DNA of 64,000 nt from GAS188 sp963794475 (GCA_963794475.1 CAWCDW010000010.1:806001-870000); one strand, 5' to 3'; shown: positions 8,363-18,613, numbered from the stretch's first letter. Numbers and translations are program-made. Notes: generated by a model from the sequence alone, not told the origin.

Positions 8363-10585
8363 TCATGGCGGACGATCCGCGAGAATCATCGTCACCTTTG
8401 CTTGGCCCGTATCGCGTAACACGCGTAATGACACGTGGCCCGCTATTCGGCTCAACGCCACGTCGACCTCGGCTCCCGCGAAGCCGGCCCGACGGAGCAC
8501 GATCTGATCGACGAAAGCCGGCAAGGTCGGGTTTCGGAAACGGATCTCCTTCGCAGCAGGGTCGAATTCGAGCCCGAGCGAAGCCTGGATCATGAGGAAC
8601 AGCGCTCCGCTTGCCCAAGCTTGCGGCGTGCAGGCGACGGGGTAGAGGGTCGGGCCACCGCCACGTCGTCGCCGAAAGCCGCAGAACAATTCCGGCAAGC
8701 GGCGCAAATCCATATAGCTCGCCGCCGCGAAGTTCGCTTCGAAGATGCGCTGCGCCTGGCTCGTCAGCCCGTAGCGCGCGAGGCCCCAGGCGATGAGCGA
8801 GTTGTCATGGGGCCAGACGGAGCCGTTGTGGTAGGACATGGGGTTGTAGCGCGCCTCGCCCTTCGCCACTGTTCTTACGCCCCAACCCGAGAAGAAGGCC
8901 GGCGAGACCATGGCGTCGGCGACCTTTCTGGCGCGCTCGGGGCGCGCGATCCCTGTCCACAAAAGATGGCCCGCATTCGATGCGCGCACTTGCAAGGGCG
9001 TCTTTTCGCCGTCGAGCCCGAGCACATAAAGGCCGATCTTGTCGGACCAGAAATATTCATCGAAGCGCTCCGCCAGCGCGCTCGCCGAGTTTTCGAGCTC
9101 ATCGGCGAGATCGGCCTCGCCGAGGCGGCGCGCGCAGAGGGCTGCGACGCGCTTGGCCGCGTAGGCGTAGCCTTGCACTTCCGCGAGAGCGATCGGCCCT
9201 TGCGCCAGGCGTCCGTCGGCGTGGAAGACGGCATCGAAGGAATCCTTCCAGCCTTGATGCTGAAGGCCGGTCTTCAGGCTGTGCGTCCCCTTCTCGCCGT
9301 ATTCGAGGAAGCCGTCGCCATCCGCATCCCCTTGCGTGTCCATCCAAGCGAGCGCGCGCTTGATGGCAGGCCACAGACGCCGAAGCGTGGCCTCGTCGCC
9401 GGTGCGTTCCGTGTAGAGCCCGGCGAGGAGCACGAAGAGCGGCGTCGAATCGACGGATCCATAGTAAAGCCCGAAGGGCACTTCCTTGAGCGCGGCCATT
9501 TCGCCGCCGCGCATCTCGTGCAGGATCTTGCCGGGCTGGGCGTCCGAGACGTCATCCGTCGTGCTCGCCTGATAAGCGGCAAGCCGCAACAGCACCCCTT
9601 TGGCGACCGAGGGGTCGAGCCACAGCATCTGCAAGGCGGTGATGAGCCCGTCGCGCCCGAAGGTGGTCGAGAACCAAGGCGTGCCGGCGTAAGGGTAGGG
9701 GCCCTCCGGCGTCCTCGTCGTCAGCATGTGCAGATCGGCCATGGCGCGGCGCAGCGCCTCGTTCAGGACTTCGTTCGACGTCTCGATGGTGGTGGCGGCG
9801 CCCGCCTTGCGCTCGCGGTTCGCGGCTTTCAGCCCTTTGAAGAAGCCCACTCGCTTCGGCAAGTGAGCGCCGTGGCATTCCACGGTGAAGAACAAGGAGA
9901 CGGACCGGCCCGCCGCCAGGCGGAGCTCATAAGTTGCAGTGCTCGTCGAGCGCCGGGCCGGCGCGGGCTCGAATGTAAGCTCCGTGCGCCGCTCCGCTGC
10001 GTCCAAGCCTCGATAGACAAGCGTGACGCCGTTGTCGCCGCGAAGCTCATCGCGTGCCTCGCCGCGCTTGGGGCGAAGCTGGCCGCGCACCTCGAAGATG
10101 TCGGCGAAGTCATTGCCGAACAGCAAGGTGAGGGTGAAGGAAAGGAACGAGTCGCCGTGGTTCGAGACCGCGATCCTTTGGTAGGCGACGCCGCGCCATA
10201 GATACACGGTGCGCACCACATGGATGGTGTCACGCGGCAACACGATATGGCCGCCTTCGAAAATGTCGGCATTGGTGAGGTCGACGGAGAGCATCACGTT
10301 GTCGTCACGCACGCTCGAGCCAAGAAGCAGGGGCTGCGCGCCGCCGATCAGGAGCTCGAGGCGCGAAAGGAAGCGCGTATCGTGATCGAACAAGCCGTCG
10401 GGTCCGCCCGCGGAAGCGCCCATGTCGCCATGGCTGTCGAAAATGGCGAAGGTGTCGGCGTGCTTGAGCGTGCGCCGCGGCCGCGCCGAAGGGCTGGTGG
10501 ACGGGATATAGAAAGGCGCTTCCGCCAGCGCATCGACGGCGGGAGCGACGGGCTCGGTTTGCGCGCGCGGTGCCTCAGCCCGCAT
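8363..10585 (-). CDS. amylo-alpha-1,6-glucosidase / glycogen debranching-like protein
   Basis: 740 residues. An N-terminal debranching-type beta domain (about 30-230, with GGPDGLFDHDTRFLSRLELL) precedes an (alpha/alpha)6 glucosidase barrel. Conserved blocks include TPWFSTTFGRDGLITALQML, YYGSVDSTPLFVLL and MSYHNGSVWPHDNSLIA. No signal peptide. This type is annotated as amylo-alpha-1,6-glucosidase and is expected to remove alpha-1,6 branches in stored glucan; this assignment is by family. Its start overlaps the stop of the upstream GT4 gene by 11 bp, so the two are one transcription unit. Confidence 0.87.
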   Translation of the reverse strand: MRAEAPRAQTEPVAPAVDALAEAPFYIPSTSPSARPRRTLKHADTFAIFDSHGDMGASAGGPDGLFDHDTRFLSRLELLIGGAQPLLLGSSVRDDNVMLSVDLTNADIFEGGHIVLPRDTIHVVRTVYLWRGVAYQRIAVSNHGDSFLSFTLTLLFGNDFADIFEVRGQLRPKRGEARDELRGDNGVTLVYRGLDAAERRTELTFEPAPARRSTSTATYELRLAAGRSVSLFFTVECHGAHLPKRVGFFKGLKAANRERKAGAATTIETSNEVLNEALRRAMADLHMLTTRTPEGPYPYAGTPWFSTTFGRDGLITALQMLWLDPSVAKGVLLRLAAYQASTTDDVSDAQPGKILHEMRGGEMAALKEVPFGLYYGSVDSTPLFVLLAGLYTERTGDEATLRRLWPAIKRALAWMDTQGDADGDGFLEYGEKGTHSLKTGLQHQGWKDSFDAVFHADGRLAQGPIALAEVQGYAYAAKRVAALCARRLGEADLADELENSASALAERFDEYFWSDKIGLYVLGLDGEKTPLQVRASNAGHLLWTGIARPERARKVADAMVSPAFFSGWGVRTVAKGEARYNPMSYHNGSVWPHDNSLIAWGLARYGLTSQAQRIFEANFAAASYMDLRRLPELFCGFRRRRGGGPTLYPVACTPQAWASGALFLMIQASLGLEFDPAAKEIRFRNPTLPAFVDQIVLRRAGFAGAEVDVALSRIAGHVSLRVLRDTGQAKVTMILADRPP

Positions 10586-11687
10586 GGCGCTCGCTGGCGC
10601 TCTTGCGTGTCAGCGGAATGACATTGGCGCGCGGCGCGCCTTCGGCTGCGAAGCTCGGGATCTTGGCGAGCATCGAGCGATAGACCGCGAGATAGTCATC
10701 GGCCATCCGGGTGGCCGAGAAACGCTCCTCGAAGCGCCGACGCACCGAACGGCGGTCGAGCGCGATCACGTCGCGCAGCGCCCAGCTCGCCTCTTCGAGC
10801 CCCGAAACGATCCGGCCCGTGACGTGGTCATCGATAATCTCGGCGACCGAGCCGCAACGGAAACCGAGGACGGGCGTGCCGCAAGCCATCGCCTCTATCA
10901 TCACGAGGCCGAAGGGCTCCGGCCAATCGATCGGGAAGATCAGGGCGCGCGCGTTCCCGAGGAACTGCGCCTTGCCGCGCTCGTCGATCTCGCCGATGAA
11001 TTCAACGCCGGGTTGGTTGAGCAAAGGTGCGACAACCTCGCGAAAATAGGCTTCATCCACCTTGTCGATCTTGGCCGCGATCTTGAGCGGCAAGCCGAGC
11101 GAACGTGCAATCGCTATCGCACGATCTGGGCCTTTCTCGGGCGAGATGCGGCCGAGGAAAGCGACGTATCCGCCGCGCGGATCGTAATTCGGCGCGTGCA
11201 AGTCGAGCGGCAGGCCGTGATAGACGGTGCCGACGAAATTCGCCTCCGGTATTGGTTCGCGCTGCGCGTTCGAGATCGAGACGAAGGGCATGTTCGGGAA
11301 GGCGCGGTAGAGCGGCGGCAGATCGGGCAGGTCCTGGCGCCCATGCAAGGTGGACACCGTCCGTTCCGCCATGGCGCTGAAGAGCGGCAGCTGAAAGGCA
11401 TCGATGTGGAAATGAAGCACGTCGAAAGAAAGTGCGCGCCGGCGCACCTCGTCGAGCATCATCATGTAATAAGGCACGTGATCGCGCACGCGCGGGTTCA
11501 GCCGGATGGCCATGTGACCGCAAGGCACGAGCTCTGCCTTGGTGATGCTGTCCCCGCTCGCAAAGAGCGTTACCTCATGCCCTTGCCGAACGAGCTCTTC
11601 GCAAAGATAGGAGACGACGCGCTCGGTGCCGCCATAGAGCTTGGGGGGGACGCTTTCCATCAAGGGGGCGATCTGGGCGATTTTCAT
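10575..11687 (-). CDS. glycosyltransferase family 4
   Basis: 370 residues, GT-B fold. The N-terminal Rossmann half starts MKIAQIAPLMESVPPKLYGG, with the glycine loop for the acceptor. The C-terminal half has GRISPEKG and the nucleotide-sugar region PEPFGLVMIEAMACGTPVL with the EX7E-type Glu pair. It transfers a sugar from a nucleotide donor in the cytoplasm; donor and acceptor are unknown. It is the first gene of a two-gene unit with the debranching-like enzyme, so glucan or trehalose metabolism is more likely than a surface polysaccharide. Confidence 0.85.
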   Translation of the reverse strand: MKIAQIAPLMESVPPKLYGGTERVVSYLCEELVRQGHEVTLFASGDSITKAELVPCGHMAIRLNPRVRDHVPYYMMMLDEVRRRALSFDVLHFHIDAFQLPLFSAMAERTVSTLHGRQDLPDLPPLYRAFPNMPFVSISNAQREPIPEANFVGTVYHGLPLDLHAPNYDPRGGYVAFLGRISPEKGPDRAIAIARSLGLPLKIAAKIDKVDEAYFREVVAPLLNQPGVEFIGEIDERGKAQFLGNARALIFPIDWPEPFGLVMIEAMACGTPVLGFRCGSVAEIIDDHVTGRIVSGLEEASWALRDVIALDRRSVRRRFEERFSATRMADDYLAVYRSMLAKIPSFAAEGAPRANVIPLTRKSASERHAG

Positions 11688-11795
11688 CGGGATACTTTGT
11701 TTGCTTGTTGCACCGATGGCCTACGCACGCGCGCGCGATTGGTTCCAAATGCGCCTCGTGGGCAAGCCGAGGAAAGCGCTTGCAGAAAAGCAAGA

Positions 11796-13265
11796 TCAGC
11801 TACGAACGCTACGCTTGCCCGAGCGCCGCTCGATCGGGATGAGCCAGCTCATGGCGGAGGCCAGGAGCGCGAGCGTCAGCACGCCCCAATAGGTGAGGTG
11901 AAGCGCACGCGCGAGGACGTCCTGCACCATGGGGTCGGCTGCCGCCGCCGACAAGCCTGACGGGCTCTCCAGCACGTCATGAACGCGGCTTGCGGCCGAG
12001 CCGGTGGCGAAGCGGGCGATGCCGATGTTGAGAATGGCGCCGAGCACCGTTGCGCCCAGCGTGTTGCCGAGGCTGCGGGCGAAGATGTTCGACGCGGTGG
12101 CGCTGCCGCGCATCGACCATTCGACGCTGTCCTGGATGAGGACGATCGAGGTGATGCTCAACAGACCCATGCCGAATCCCATGAGGAAGGAGCCGACGGC
12201 CGCGAGCAGCGGCGAGCTTTGCGGGGTCAGCAGCAAAAGCAAGGTCGCGCCGAGCGGAAACAAGAGGCCGCCGCCCCGCAAGGTGTTGCGGATGCTGAAG
12301 CGGCGGAAGAATCGGCCCGAGAGGCTCACCGCCAAGGGCCAGCCGACGACGAGGGCGGTCAAGGTGAAGCCCGCGACGACGGGGGAGCGCCCGAGCACGC
12401 CCTGCACATAAAGCGGCAGCACGGTGGTGAGCCCGATCAGCGTCATGCCGGCAAGCAGCGTCGCCATGTTGCAACTTGCGATCAGGCGCCGGCTCCAGAG
12501 CCGAAGCGAGATCATCGGCTCGGCCGCGCGCCCTTCCTGGCGCAGGAACAGGAAGGCGCTCACGACACAGACGAGGCCAAGCCCGAGAAGCGTCGAGCTC
12601 GCGGCTTTCGTCTCGGTCAAGAGCGTGAGCAAGGAGACGATGGCGACCGAGAAGAGAGCGGCGCCGAGATAGTCGATGTTCCTCTTCTTGTGCTCCACCG
12701 TCTCCTTCAGAAACAAGGTGAAGCCCGCGATGGCGATGAAGCCGATCGGGATGTTGATCCAGAAGATCCAAGCCCAGGAGAGGTTGTCGACGATGATGCC
12801 GCCGGCAAGCGGACCCACGACCGCGGAGGTTGCCCAAACGCTCGAGATCAACCCCTGCGCCTTGCCGCGTTCCTCGAGCTTGTAGAGGTCGCCCACCACG
12901 GTCGAGGTGATCGGCTGGATGGCGCCGGCGCCGAGGCCTTGGAGCAAACGGAAGAAGATGAGCGACGGCATCGACCAGGCAAGGCCGCAGAGCAACGATC
13001 CGAAAAGGAAAAGCGAGATGCCGAGGATCAGGCTGGGCTTGCGACCGAACATGTCGGCGAGCTTGCCGTAGATCACCGTCGTCGTGGTTTGCGCCAAAAG
13101 AAAGGCCGCAAAAACCCAGCTATAAAGCGCAAAGCCGCCGAGCTCGCCGACGATGCGCGGCATCGCGGTTGCCACGATGGTCGCTTCGATCGCCGCCATG
13201 AAAGTCGCAAGCATGAGCGAGGCGACGACGAGCGGGCGCCGCGTGCGGGGTATTCGGGACGGCAT
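11796..13265 (-). CDS. MFS drug exporter, DHA2 (14-TM) family
   Basis: 489 residues from the ATG at 13265, which has a GAAAGAAG-type Shine-Dalgarno; the longer frame to 13385 adds non-conserved residues. About 14 membrane helices with FMAAIEATIVATAMPRIVGEL at helix 1 and the GKLADMFGRKP loop between helices 2 and 3. Probably exports drugs or metabolites with proton antiport. Unlike the emrAB pair it has no adaptor gene beside it. Substrate unknown. Confidence 0.87.
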   Translation of the reverse strand: MPSRIPRTRRPLVVASLMLATFMAAIEATIVATAMPRIVGELGGFALYSWVFAAFLLAQTTTTVIYGKLADMFGRKPSLILGISLFLFGSLLCGLAWSMPSLIFFRLLQGLGAGAIQPITSTVVGDLYKLEERGKAQGLISSVWATSAVVGPLAGGIIVDNLSWAWIFWINIPIGFIAIAGFTLFLKETVEHKKRNIDYLGAALFSVAIVSLLTLLTETKAASSTLLGLGLVCVVSAFLFLRQEGRAAEPMISLRLWSRRLIASCNMATLLAGMTLIGLTTVLPLYVQGVLGRSPVVAGFTLTALVVGWPLAVSLSGRFFRRFSIRNTLRGGGLLFPLGATLLLLLTPQSSPLLAAVGSFLMGFGMGLLSITSIVLIQDSVEWSMRGSATASNIFARSLGNTLGATVLGAILNIGIARFATGSAASRVHDVLESPSGLSAAAADPMVQDVLARALHLTYWGVLTLALLASAMSWLIPIERRSGKRSVRS

Positions 13266-13461
13266 GACTTCTTTCAAGAAAGGAAGATTTCGACAGTCGC
13301 CTTTGCCTCGTGGCGGCAGGCCCTTATCGCACAACAACGTTCGCTTTCGCCGGGCCATGCCTTCGCGTGACGCATGGCAACTCACGAATGATGCATGGCG
13401 AATAAGGCATGGCGAAGCGGCAACGCCGCCGAGACGCTCAGGCTTCGCGTGACGATGACGG

Positions 13462-14591
13462 CTATTGAAGCCGGAAATTCACGGCCGCCGAAAAGACATG
13501 CGGCGCGCCGGGCGGGGGAGCGGGAAAGGGGGAGGCCCGGTGCACCATCGCCACGATCTCGGCATCGATGTCCGGGTCTCCGCTGGCGCGCGTCAACGAC
13601 ACGCTGACGACGCGCCCAGAACCGTCGATCGAGAAGGAGACGGAGGGATTTCCCTGCGCGCCGCGGGCGCGTGCCGCCGGCGGGTAGCGTTTGAAGCTCG
13701 CGAGATGGCCGATCACGCTGCTGCGATACGCGGAAACGGCGGCAGCATTGGCCGCGGCCTCGGCGGCCTTCGCCTGCGCTTGACGCTCGACCTCTTGACG
13801 TTGTGCGGCTTGCGCTGCGCCTCTTGCCGCTGCGCCTCTTGCCGCTGCGCCTCTTGCCGCTTCGCGTTTTCCGCGGCTCGCGAGGCCCGTTCCCGGACGG
13901 CCCTTTCCGCCTCCTCGCGCTTCTCCTTTTCGAGGCGTTCCGCGCGTTCGCGCCGCGCGAGGTCCTCGGCCGGCGGCATGATCTTCTCGGGCTCCGCCTG
14001 CCGAACCGGAGGCTCGGGAGGGGGTGGCGCGGCCTCGATCGGCGCCGGGGTCGGAGGCGGCGTTTGCGCCTCGACGGGAGGAACCGGCGGCGGGCTCGCC
14101 TCAGCCGGGGGAACCTGCGGGGCTGGCGTCTCGCTCACGGTGGGCGGCACGGGCGCAGGCGCGGGGTCGCTCGCCTTCGCCTCCGGAGCTGCCGGCTGTG
14201 CCTGCTCCGTGCTCGCCGCCGGCTCCGGGGAAGGGGCGGGCTGTGGCAAGCTATCGACGATCTCGACCGAGATCTCGTCCTCGTCCTGAAGCGAGCCCTT
14301 GCCGTCCCAGGGCGCGTAGAAGAGCAGGCTTGCAATCACGAGCGCATGGGCCGCGAGCGAGGCCGCGGCGGCGAGCAGGTCGCCCTCGCTTGCGCGAGGG
14401 GAGAAGGCGCGAACGCGCATCGGCACGGAAGGAGAGCTCGAGGCCGGCGCCTCACCGGACGATGGGAGCGCGGTCTGCGAGCGCGTCGTCCCGCCGGCTT
14501 CGAGGGACGCTGAATCTCTCTCGTCCCAAAGCGGGGGCGCGTCGCCCCCTTGCGGGACCCGATCGGCAGCGTTGAGCTCAGCCTCGTTCAT
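13462..14591 (-). pseudogene. tonB: tonB energy-transducer gene, interrupted by a frameshift
   Basis: Two overlapping frames together make one TonB. The first (14591-13713) has a cytoplasmic start, one membrane helix (ALVIASLLFYAPW), a long Pro-rich periplasmic spacer and a charged coiled coil ending in three RQEAQ repeats. It then runs off into Arg/Pro-rich nonsense. The second frame carries the true continuation, AAQRQEVERQAQAK then VIGHLASFKRYPPAARARG, and a complete TonB C-terminal domain to 13462. The switch falls at 13814/13815, directly after three perfect 15-bp repeats; adding one G restores the frame. It could be a real mutation, a slippage site or a sequencing error. No exbB/exbD is adjacent. 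A TonB-dependent receptor is encoded divergently 250 bp away. Confidence 0.8.
13815..13859 (-). repeat. three tandem 15-bp repeats inside tonB
   Basis: Read on the minus strand, CGGCAAGAGGCGCAG occurs three times without mismatch and encodes RQEAQ x3. The tonB frame breaks at the next base. Confidence 0.85.
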
Positions 14592-14840
14592 GTCGTTAGG
14601 GAAGGCCTCGATTGGGCTTCACGCAAGACAAAATCCAATTTCACGGCGGCGCAGGAAAGGCGATGAATTTCATGTTTCCAACCCCGTCCTTCGGGCTCGC
14701 CGAACTTTCCCTCATAGCATTGCGGGAAATTTTTCCGTAGCCTCGCGCTTCGTCCTGCGCATAATCGGCAGGCTTTTGAGATTTCGCTATCGGATCGGCT
14801 CCCATGGCAAGGAGGGAGAAGGTCGCGTCGGAGAGCATCG

Positions 14841-17249
14841 ATGAAACGGCTTTTGGCCGCAGCCGCCCTGTCGGCCTTCCTTCCTTGTCCCGCCCTGTTA
14901 GCCGGTCTTCTCTTGGCCAGCGTCGCCGAAATCCCAGGCTTGAGCGAGCTTCTCGGCCCTGTTCGCCTGTTCGAGCCAGCCTATGCGCAAGATGCGCCGG
15001 TCCAATCGGGCGGCGCCGTCGCGCTGCCCGAGATCGAAGTCGTGGCGACGGCGCCGACGGGCTCGGCCACCGTCGGCGCCGACAAGGTGCCGGCCGCTGT
15101 GCGCTCCATTTCAGGCGAAGACATCGCCCGAACCGGCGGCGCGACCGTTGCCAACACGCTCAACCGCGAGCTGTCGAGCGTGTCGGTGAACAGCGTCACG
15201 GGCAATGAATTTCAGCCCGATGTCAATTATCGGGGCTTTGATGCTTCGCCCGTGAGCGGCACGCCCGAAGGCCTCGCCGTCTATCAGAACGGTGTCCGCA
15301 TCAACGAAGCCTTCGGCGACATCGTGAATTGGGAGCTGATCCCGACGAATGCCATCGATCAGACGCAGCTCATCTCGAACAACCCCTCCTTCGGCCTCAA
15401 CGCGCTCGGCGGCGCTATCTTGCTCACCATGAAAAACGGCTTCACCTACCAGGGAGGTGAGGCGAATTTGCAGATCGGCAGCTACGGGCGCCGGCTTGCG
15501 TCCTTCCAATACGGAAAGCAGGCCGGCAATTTTTCCCTCTACGTCGCCAGCGAAGGCATCAATGACGCGGGGTGGCGGGATTATTCGCGCTCGCAGATCC
15601 GCCGCTTCTACGCCGACCTCGGCTACAGGGCGGAGGCTGCCGAGTTTCATCTCAGCCTCAGCCAGGGCTCCTCGCATCTAGGCAATCTCGGCCCGACGCC
15701 CGTCGAGCTCCTCGCGATCCGCGACGCCGCCGTCTACACCGGCCCGCAGGACACGCATAACGACGCCTGGATGGCGAATCTGAGCGGCAAGGTCGATGTG
15801 ACGGATACGCTGAAGCTCGAGGGCAACGCCTATGTGCGCTCCTTCCGCCAACAGCACAATGACGGCAACCCCTCACAAGCCCAAGCTTGCGACCCCGCGG
15901 TGAATCCGGGCCTTTTGTGCTTCGGCGACCCGCAGACGCTCCTCACCGATGGCAACGGCAATCTCGTTCCCGACACGCTGAACGGCGGCGTTGCGGGAGA
16001 AATCGATCGCACGCACACTTCGTCTCTCGGCGAGGGCGCTTCCTTGCAGGCGACGAGCACGCAAAAGATCGCCGGCTTCGACAACCGCTTCATTGTCGGC
16101 GCAAGCGTCGATCATGCAGTCACGAGCTTTCTCGGCAGCGCTGAGCTTGGCGTCATCCAGCCCGATCTCACGGTCGCAGGCTTCGGCACCATCATCGATG
16201 TGCCGGCGGGCGATGATGCGCCGGTCAGCCTTCGCGCCACCAATGCGTATTACGGGCTTTATGCGCTCGACGCCTTCGACGTGACCGACCGGCTCACCGT
16301 CACGGCGGGGGCGCGCTACAATCTCGCCAACATCTCGTTGCGTGATCGCCTCGGCACGGCGCTCAACGGCGACAACACCTACACGCACCTCAATCCGGTG
16401 CTCGGCGCTACCTTCAAGCTGACGCCGGACATTACGCTCTACGGCGGCTATTCGGAAGCGAACCGCGCCCCGACGCCGCTCGAGCTCGGCTGCGCCGACC
16501 CGGCTCACCCTTGCCTCATCGACAATTTCGTCGTGTCCGACCCGCATCTACGCCAAGTCGTCTCGCAGAGCTTCGAGGCCGGTTTGCGCGGCAAGTTCAC
16601 GCTCGCCTCCCTTCCCGGGCGCTTCGATTGGAGCGCGGGTGCCTTTCGCGCCACCAATGCTCACGATATCTTGAACGTGCCGAGCGACATCACCGGCCTC
16701 GGCTTTTTCGAGAATATCGGCCGCACGCGCCGGCAAGGTGTGGAACTCGCCCTGAAATACACCGATGAGCGCTGGTCGGCCTTTGCGCGCTACAGCTTTC
16801 TCGATGCGACCTTCCTCAGCGACGTGAAGCTCGCGTCGCCCTTCAATCCCTTCGCTGACGCCAACGGCAACATCTTCGTGCACCCGGGCGATCGCATCCC
16901 GTCGTTGCCGCGCCACAAGCTCACTCTCGGCATCGATTATCGCGTCAGCGACAAGCTCACGCTCGGCGGCGACGTCGTGCTGGCGAGCGGGCAGTTTCTG
17001 AGCGGCGATCAGATAAATCTTCTCGGCGAGGTGCCGGGTTACGCCGTCGCCAACTTCCGCGCTTCCTATCAGCTTTGGGAACATGCGCAGGTCTATGCGC
17101 TTGTCGGGAATGCCTTCGACACGCGCTACAAGACCTTCGGCATTCTCGGCAATCCGGCCGCGGTTCCCTTTCTCAACCTGACCAATCCGCGCTTCTTCAG
17201 CCTCGGCCCTCCGCTCAGCGTGCAAATGGGCGTGAAGGCGACTTTTTGA
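14841..17249 (+). CDS. TonB-dependent outer-membrane receptor, candidate lanthanide/metallophore receptor
   Basis: 802 residues: signal peptide to about residue 49 (AYAQ-D), a TonB-box-like EIEVVA near 64, plug domain about 80-190 (VNYRGFDASP, NALGGAILLTMKNGF), then a 22-strand-type barrel ending in the terminal Phe of outer-membrane proteins. It imports a ligand using TonB energy. The ligand is not readable, but the gene sits between tonB and the xoxF cluster. Receptors of this type beside xoxF (LutH in Methylorubrum) are known to take up lanthanides, so a lanthanide complex is the leading guess. Barrel loops contain Asp/Asn-rich stretches (DGNGN, DANGN). It converges with the metallohydrolase gene. 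Confidence 0.85.
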   Translation: MKRLLAAAALSAFLPCPALLAGLLLASVAEIPGLSELLGPVRLFEPAYAQDAPVQSGGAVALPEIEVVATAPTGSATVGADKVPAAVRSISGEDIARTGGATVANTLNRELSSVSVNSVTGNEFQPDVNYRGFDASPVSGTPEGLAVYQNGVRINEAFGDIVNWELIPTNAIDQTQLISNNPSFGLNALGGAILLTMKNGFTYQGGEANLQIGSYGRRLASFQYGKQAGNFSLYVASEGINDAGWRDYSRSQIRRFYADLGYRAEAAEFHLSLSQGSSHLGNLGPTPVELLAIRDAAVYTGPQDTHNDAWMANLSGKVDVTDTLKLEGNAYVRSFRQQHNDGNPSQAQACDPAVNPGLLCFGDPQTLLTDGNGNLVPDTLNGGVAGEIDRTHTSSLGEGASLQATSTQKIAGFDNRFIVGASVDHAVTSFLGSAELGVIQPDLTVAGFGTIIDVPAGDDAPVSLRATNAYYGLYALDAFDVTDRLTVTAGARYNLANISLRDRLGTALNGDNTYTHLNPVLGATFKLTPDITLYGGYSEANRAPTPLELGCADPAHPCLIDNFVVSDPHLRQVVSQSFEAGLRGKFTLASLPGRFDWSAGAFRATNAHDILNVPSDITGLGFFENIGRTRRQGVELALKYTDERWSAFARYSFLDATFLSDVKLASPFNPFADANGNIFVHPGDRIPSLPRHKLTLGIDYRVSDKLTLGGDVVLASGQFLSGDQINLLGEVPGYAVANFRASYQLWEHAQVYALVGNAFDTRYKTFGILGNPAAVPFLNLTNPRFFSLGPPLSVQMGVKATF

Positions 17250-17304
17250 CCGGGCTCGGCGCGTCGGCCTTCGAGCATTTGCCTCGACGGCGCGTCGAGC
17301 GCCG

Positions 17305-18243
17305 CTATTCCCATTCAAGCTCTTGATAGGCGGCCGTCGCGTTCCTCTGATTATATTCGTCGAACAGCTTCCATTCATCCTTCTCCGAGGTCGCGATGGT
17401 TTTCAACGCCTGCGCGAGCGGCGTCCCCTTGGCGATCTCGGCGCGCACGTCCCGCGCCAGCCGCTCGAGGTAGCGGCGCTGCGCTCCCAAGGCTTGCGGC
17501 CACGCGACGGAGGCCGGCCCATGGCCGGGAACGGCGCGTTTCGCCGGGATCGAGCCGAGCTCATCCATGACGCCGAGCCATCCCTTGAGCCGCCCATCGA
17601 GCACCGGCACATGCTCGACGAAGAGAAGATCGCCGGCGAAAAGCGTCGCCGTCTCCTCGTCGAGGATGGTGAGGTCCGTATCCGTGTGCGCGGCGGGCCA
17701 GGCCCGCACGACGAGGCGCCGCGAGCCGAGATCGAGCACCATCTCCTTCTCGACAAGAAGCGTCGGGGGAACCGATCGCACCTCATCGATGAGCGCATCC
17801 CCCATCGAGCGGCGGAAGGCCGATCGATAATAATCCATGCGGGCCGCCATCGCGGCCGGCAGGGCGGCGTGGCCGACAAATTGCGTTCCCTGCTCGAGAA
17901 AGGCCGCGTTGCCGAACAGGTGATCGGGATGATCATGCGTGTCGATGACGTAGCGGATCGGTTCGTCCGTGACCGCCCGAACGGCGGCCCGCAACCTTCG
18001 CGCCTCGGCGACGCTGCCGCCCGTGTCGATCACCGCGACCGCGGCGCGCCCGACGATGAATCCGACATTGGCGATGGCGCCCGCGTTTTCTCGCGTCATC
18101 AACGACACAATTGCGTGATGAACATAGATGCCTGGCGCGATCTCTTCGACCGGCAGGGGCGCATCCGCGCCTTGCCCCAGCGCCACCGACGCAAGCTTCA
18201 ACGCCAACCCCGCCGCGACCAATCCGCCTAGGATTTTGCGCAT
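17305..18243 (-). CDS. quinoprotein relay system zinc metallohydrolase (MBL fold)
   Basis: 312 residues with a Sec signal peptide (1-23), so periplasmic. The zinc motif HDHPDH is at residues 103-108; AHTDTDLTIL, AGDLLF and VPGHGP follow, completing an MBL active site. The ending (NQRNATAAYQELEWE) matches the metallohydrolases associated with PQQ-dependent dehydrogenases and SoxYZ-like carriers. The chemistry is not established; a sulfur-relay role is proposed in family names. It is divergent from xoxF across a 370-bp region, and a SoxYZ-like partner lies at 36880-37717. Confidence 0.82.
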   Translation of the reverse strand: MRKILGGLVAAGLALKLASVALGQGADAPLPVEEIAPGIYVHHAIVSLMTRENAGAIANVGFIVGRAAVAVIDTGGSVAEARRLRAAVRAVTDEPIRYVIDTHDHPDHLFGNAAFLEQGTQFVGHAALPAAMAARMDYYRSAFRRSMGDALIDEVRSVPPTLLVEKEMVLDLGSRRLVVRAWPAAHTDTDLTILDEETATLFAGDLLFVEHVPVLDGRLKGWLGVMDELGSIPAKRAVPGHGPASVAWPQALGAQRRYLERLARDVRAEIAKGTPLAQALKTIATSEKDEWKLFDEYNQRNATAAYQELEWE

Positions 18244-18613
18244 GAATGCCCTTTATGACGGGGTTCGCGGTCTTGACATGCGCCGCCACCGATGCAGGGC
18301 GAAGTTCGTCGGCGCTTCCGCCAAGCGCGAAGCCGCATCGCTGCAAAACCAGAGTTCGAGCAACAAAGTGGTTGCACCGTTCTTAGAACCGGCATAGCCT
18401 GACCTTGTCTCCGGCTTCAAGGACGATTGTGTTAGGGAGAGCTATCGTTCTCGAAGACTGGCGAGGCTGACAGCCTTGCCCCGTTATGCCTCGCTGAGGT
18501 CGTGACACGCTGCCGGAGAAAATCAATCCCAACGTGGCCGTCGCCGACGGCGGCATAGCTATGTGTCCGTCGCGACTGGAGGAAACTCGAGCCTCGGAAA
18601 CGGGAGGAGACAC
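18244..18613. other. 370-bp divergent control region upstream of xoxF
   Basis: No gene is seen here. A TTGACA hexamer occurs at about 18272-18277 but no convincing -10 box follows at normal spacing. The xoxF promoter and any lanthanide-responsive site should be in this stretch. No strong inverted repeat or riboswitch-like fold was recognised by eye. Confidence 0.5.

Noticed and set aside
12004..13370. Long plus-strand frames opposite the DHA2 exporter
   Set aside because: Repetitive acidic/Arg composition and no motif; they mirror the codon bias of the real minus-strand gene.
17283..17299. Hairpin CTCGACG-GCG-CGTCGAG between convergent genes
   Set aside because: Seven-base stem without a T-run in GC-rich DNA; expected by chance.
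18244..18613. Riboswitch or lanthanide-sensing RNA upstream of xoxF
   Set aside because: No conserved fold or terminator/anti-terminator pair was seen by eye. Covariance-model searching would be needed to claim one.
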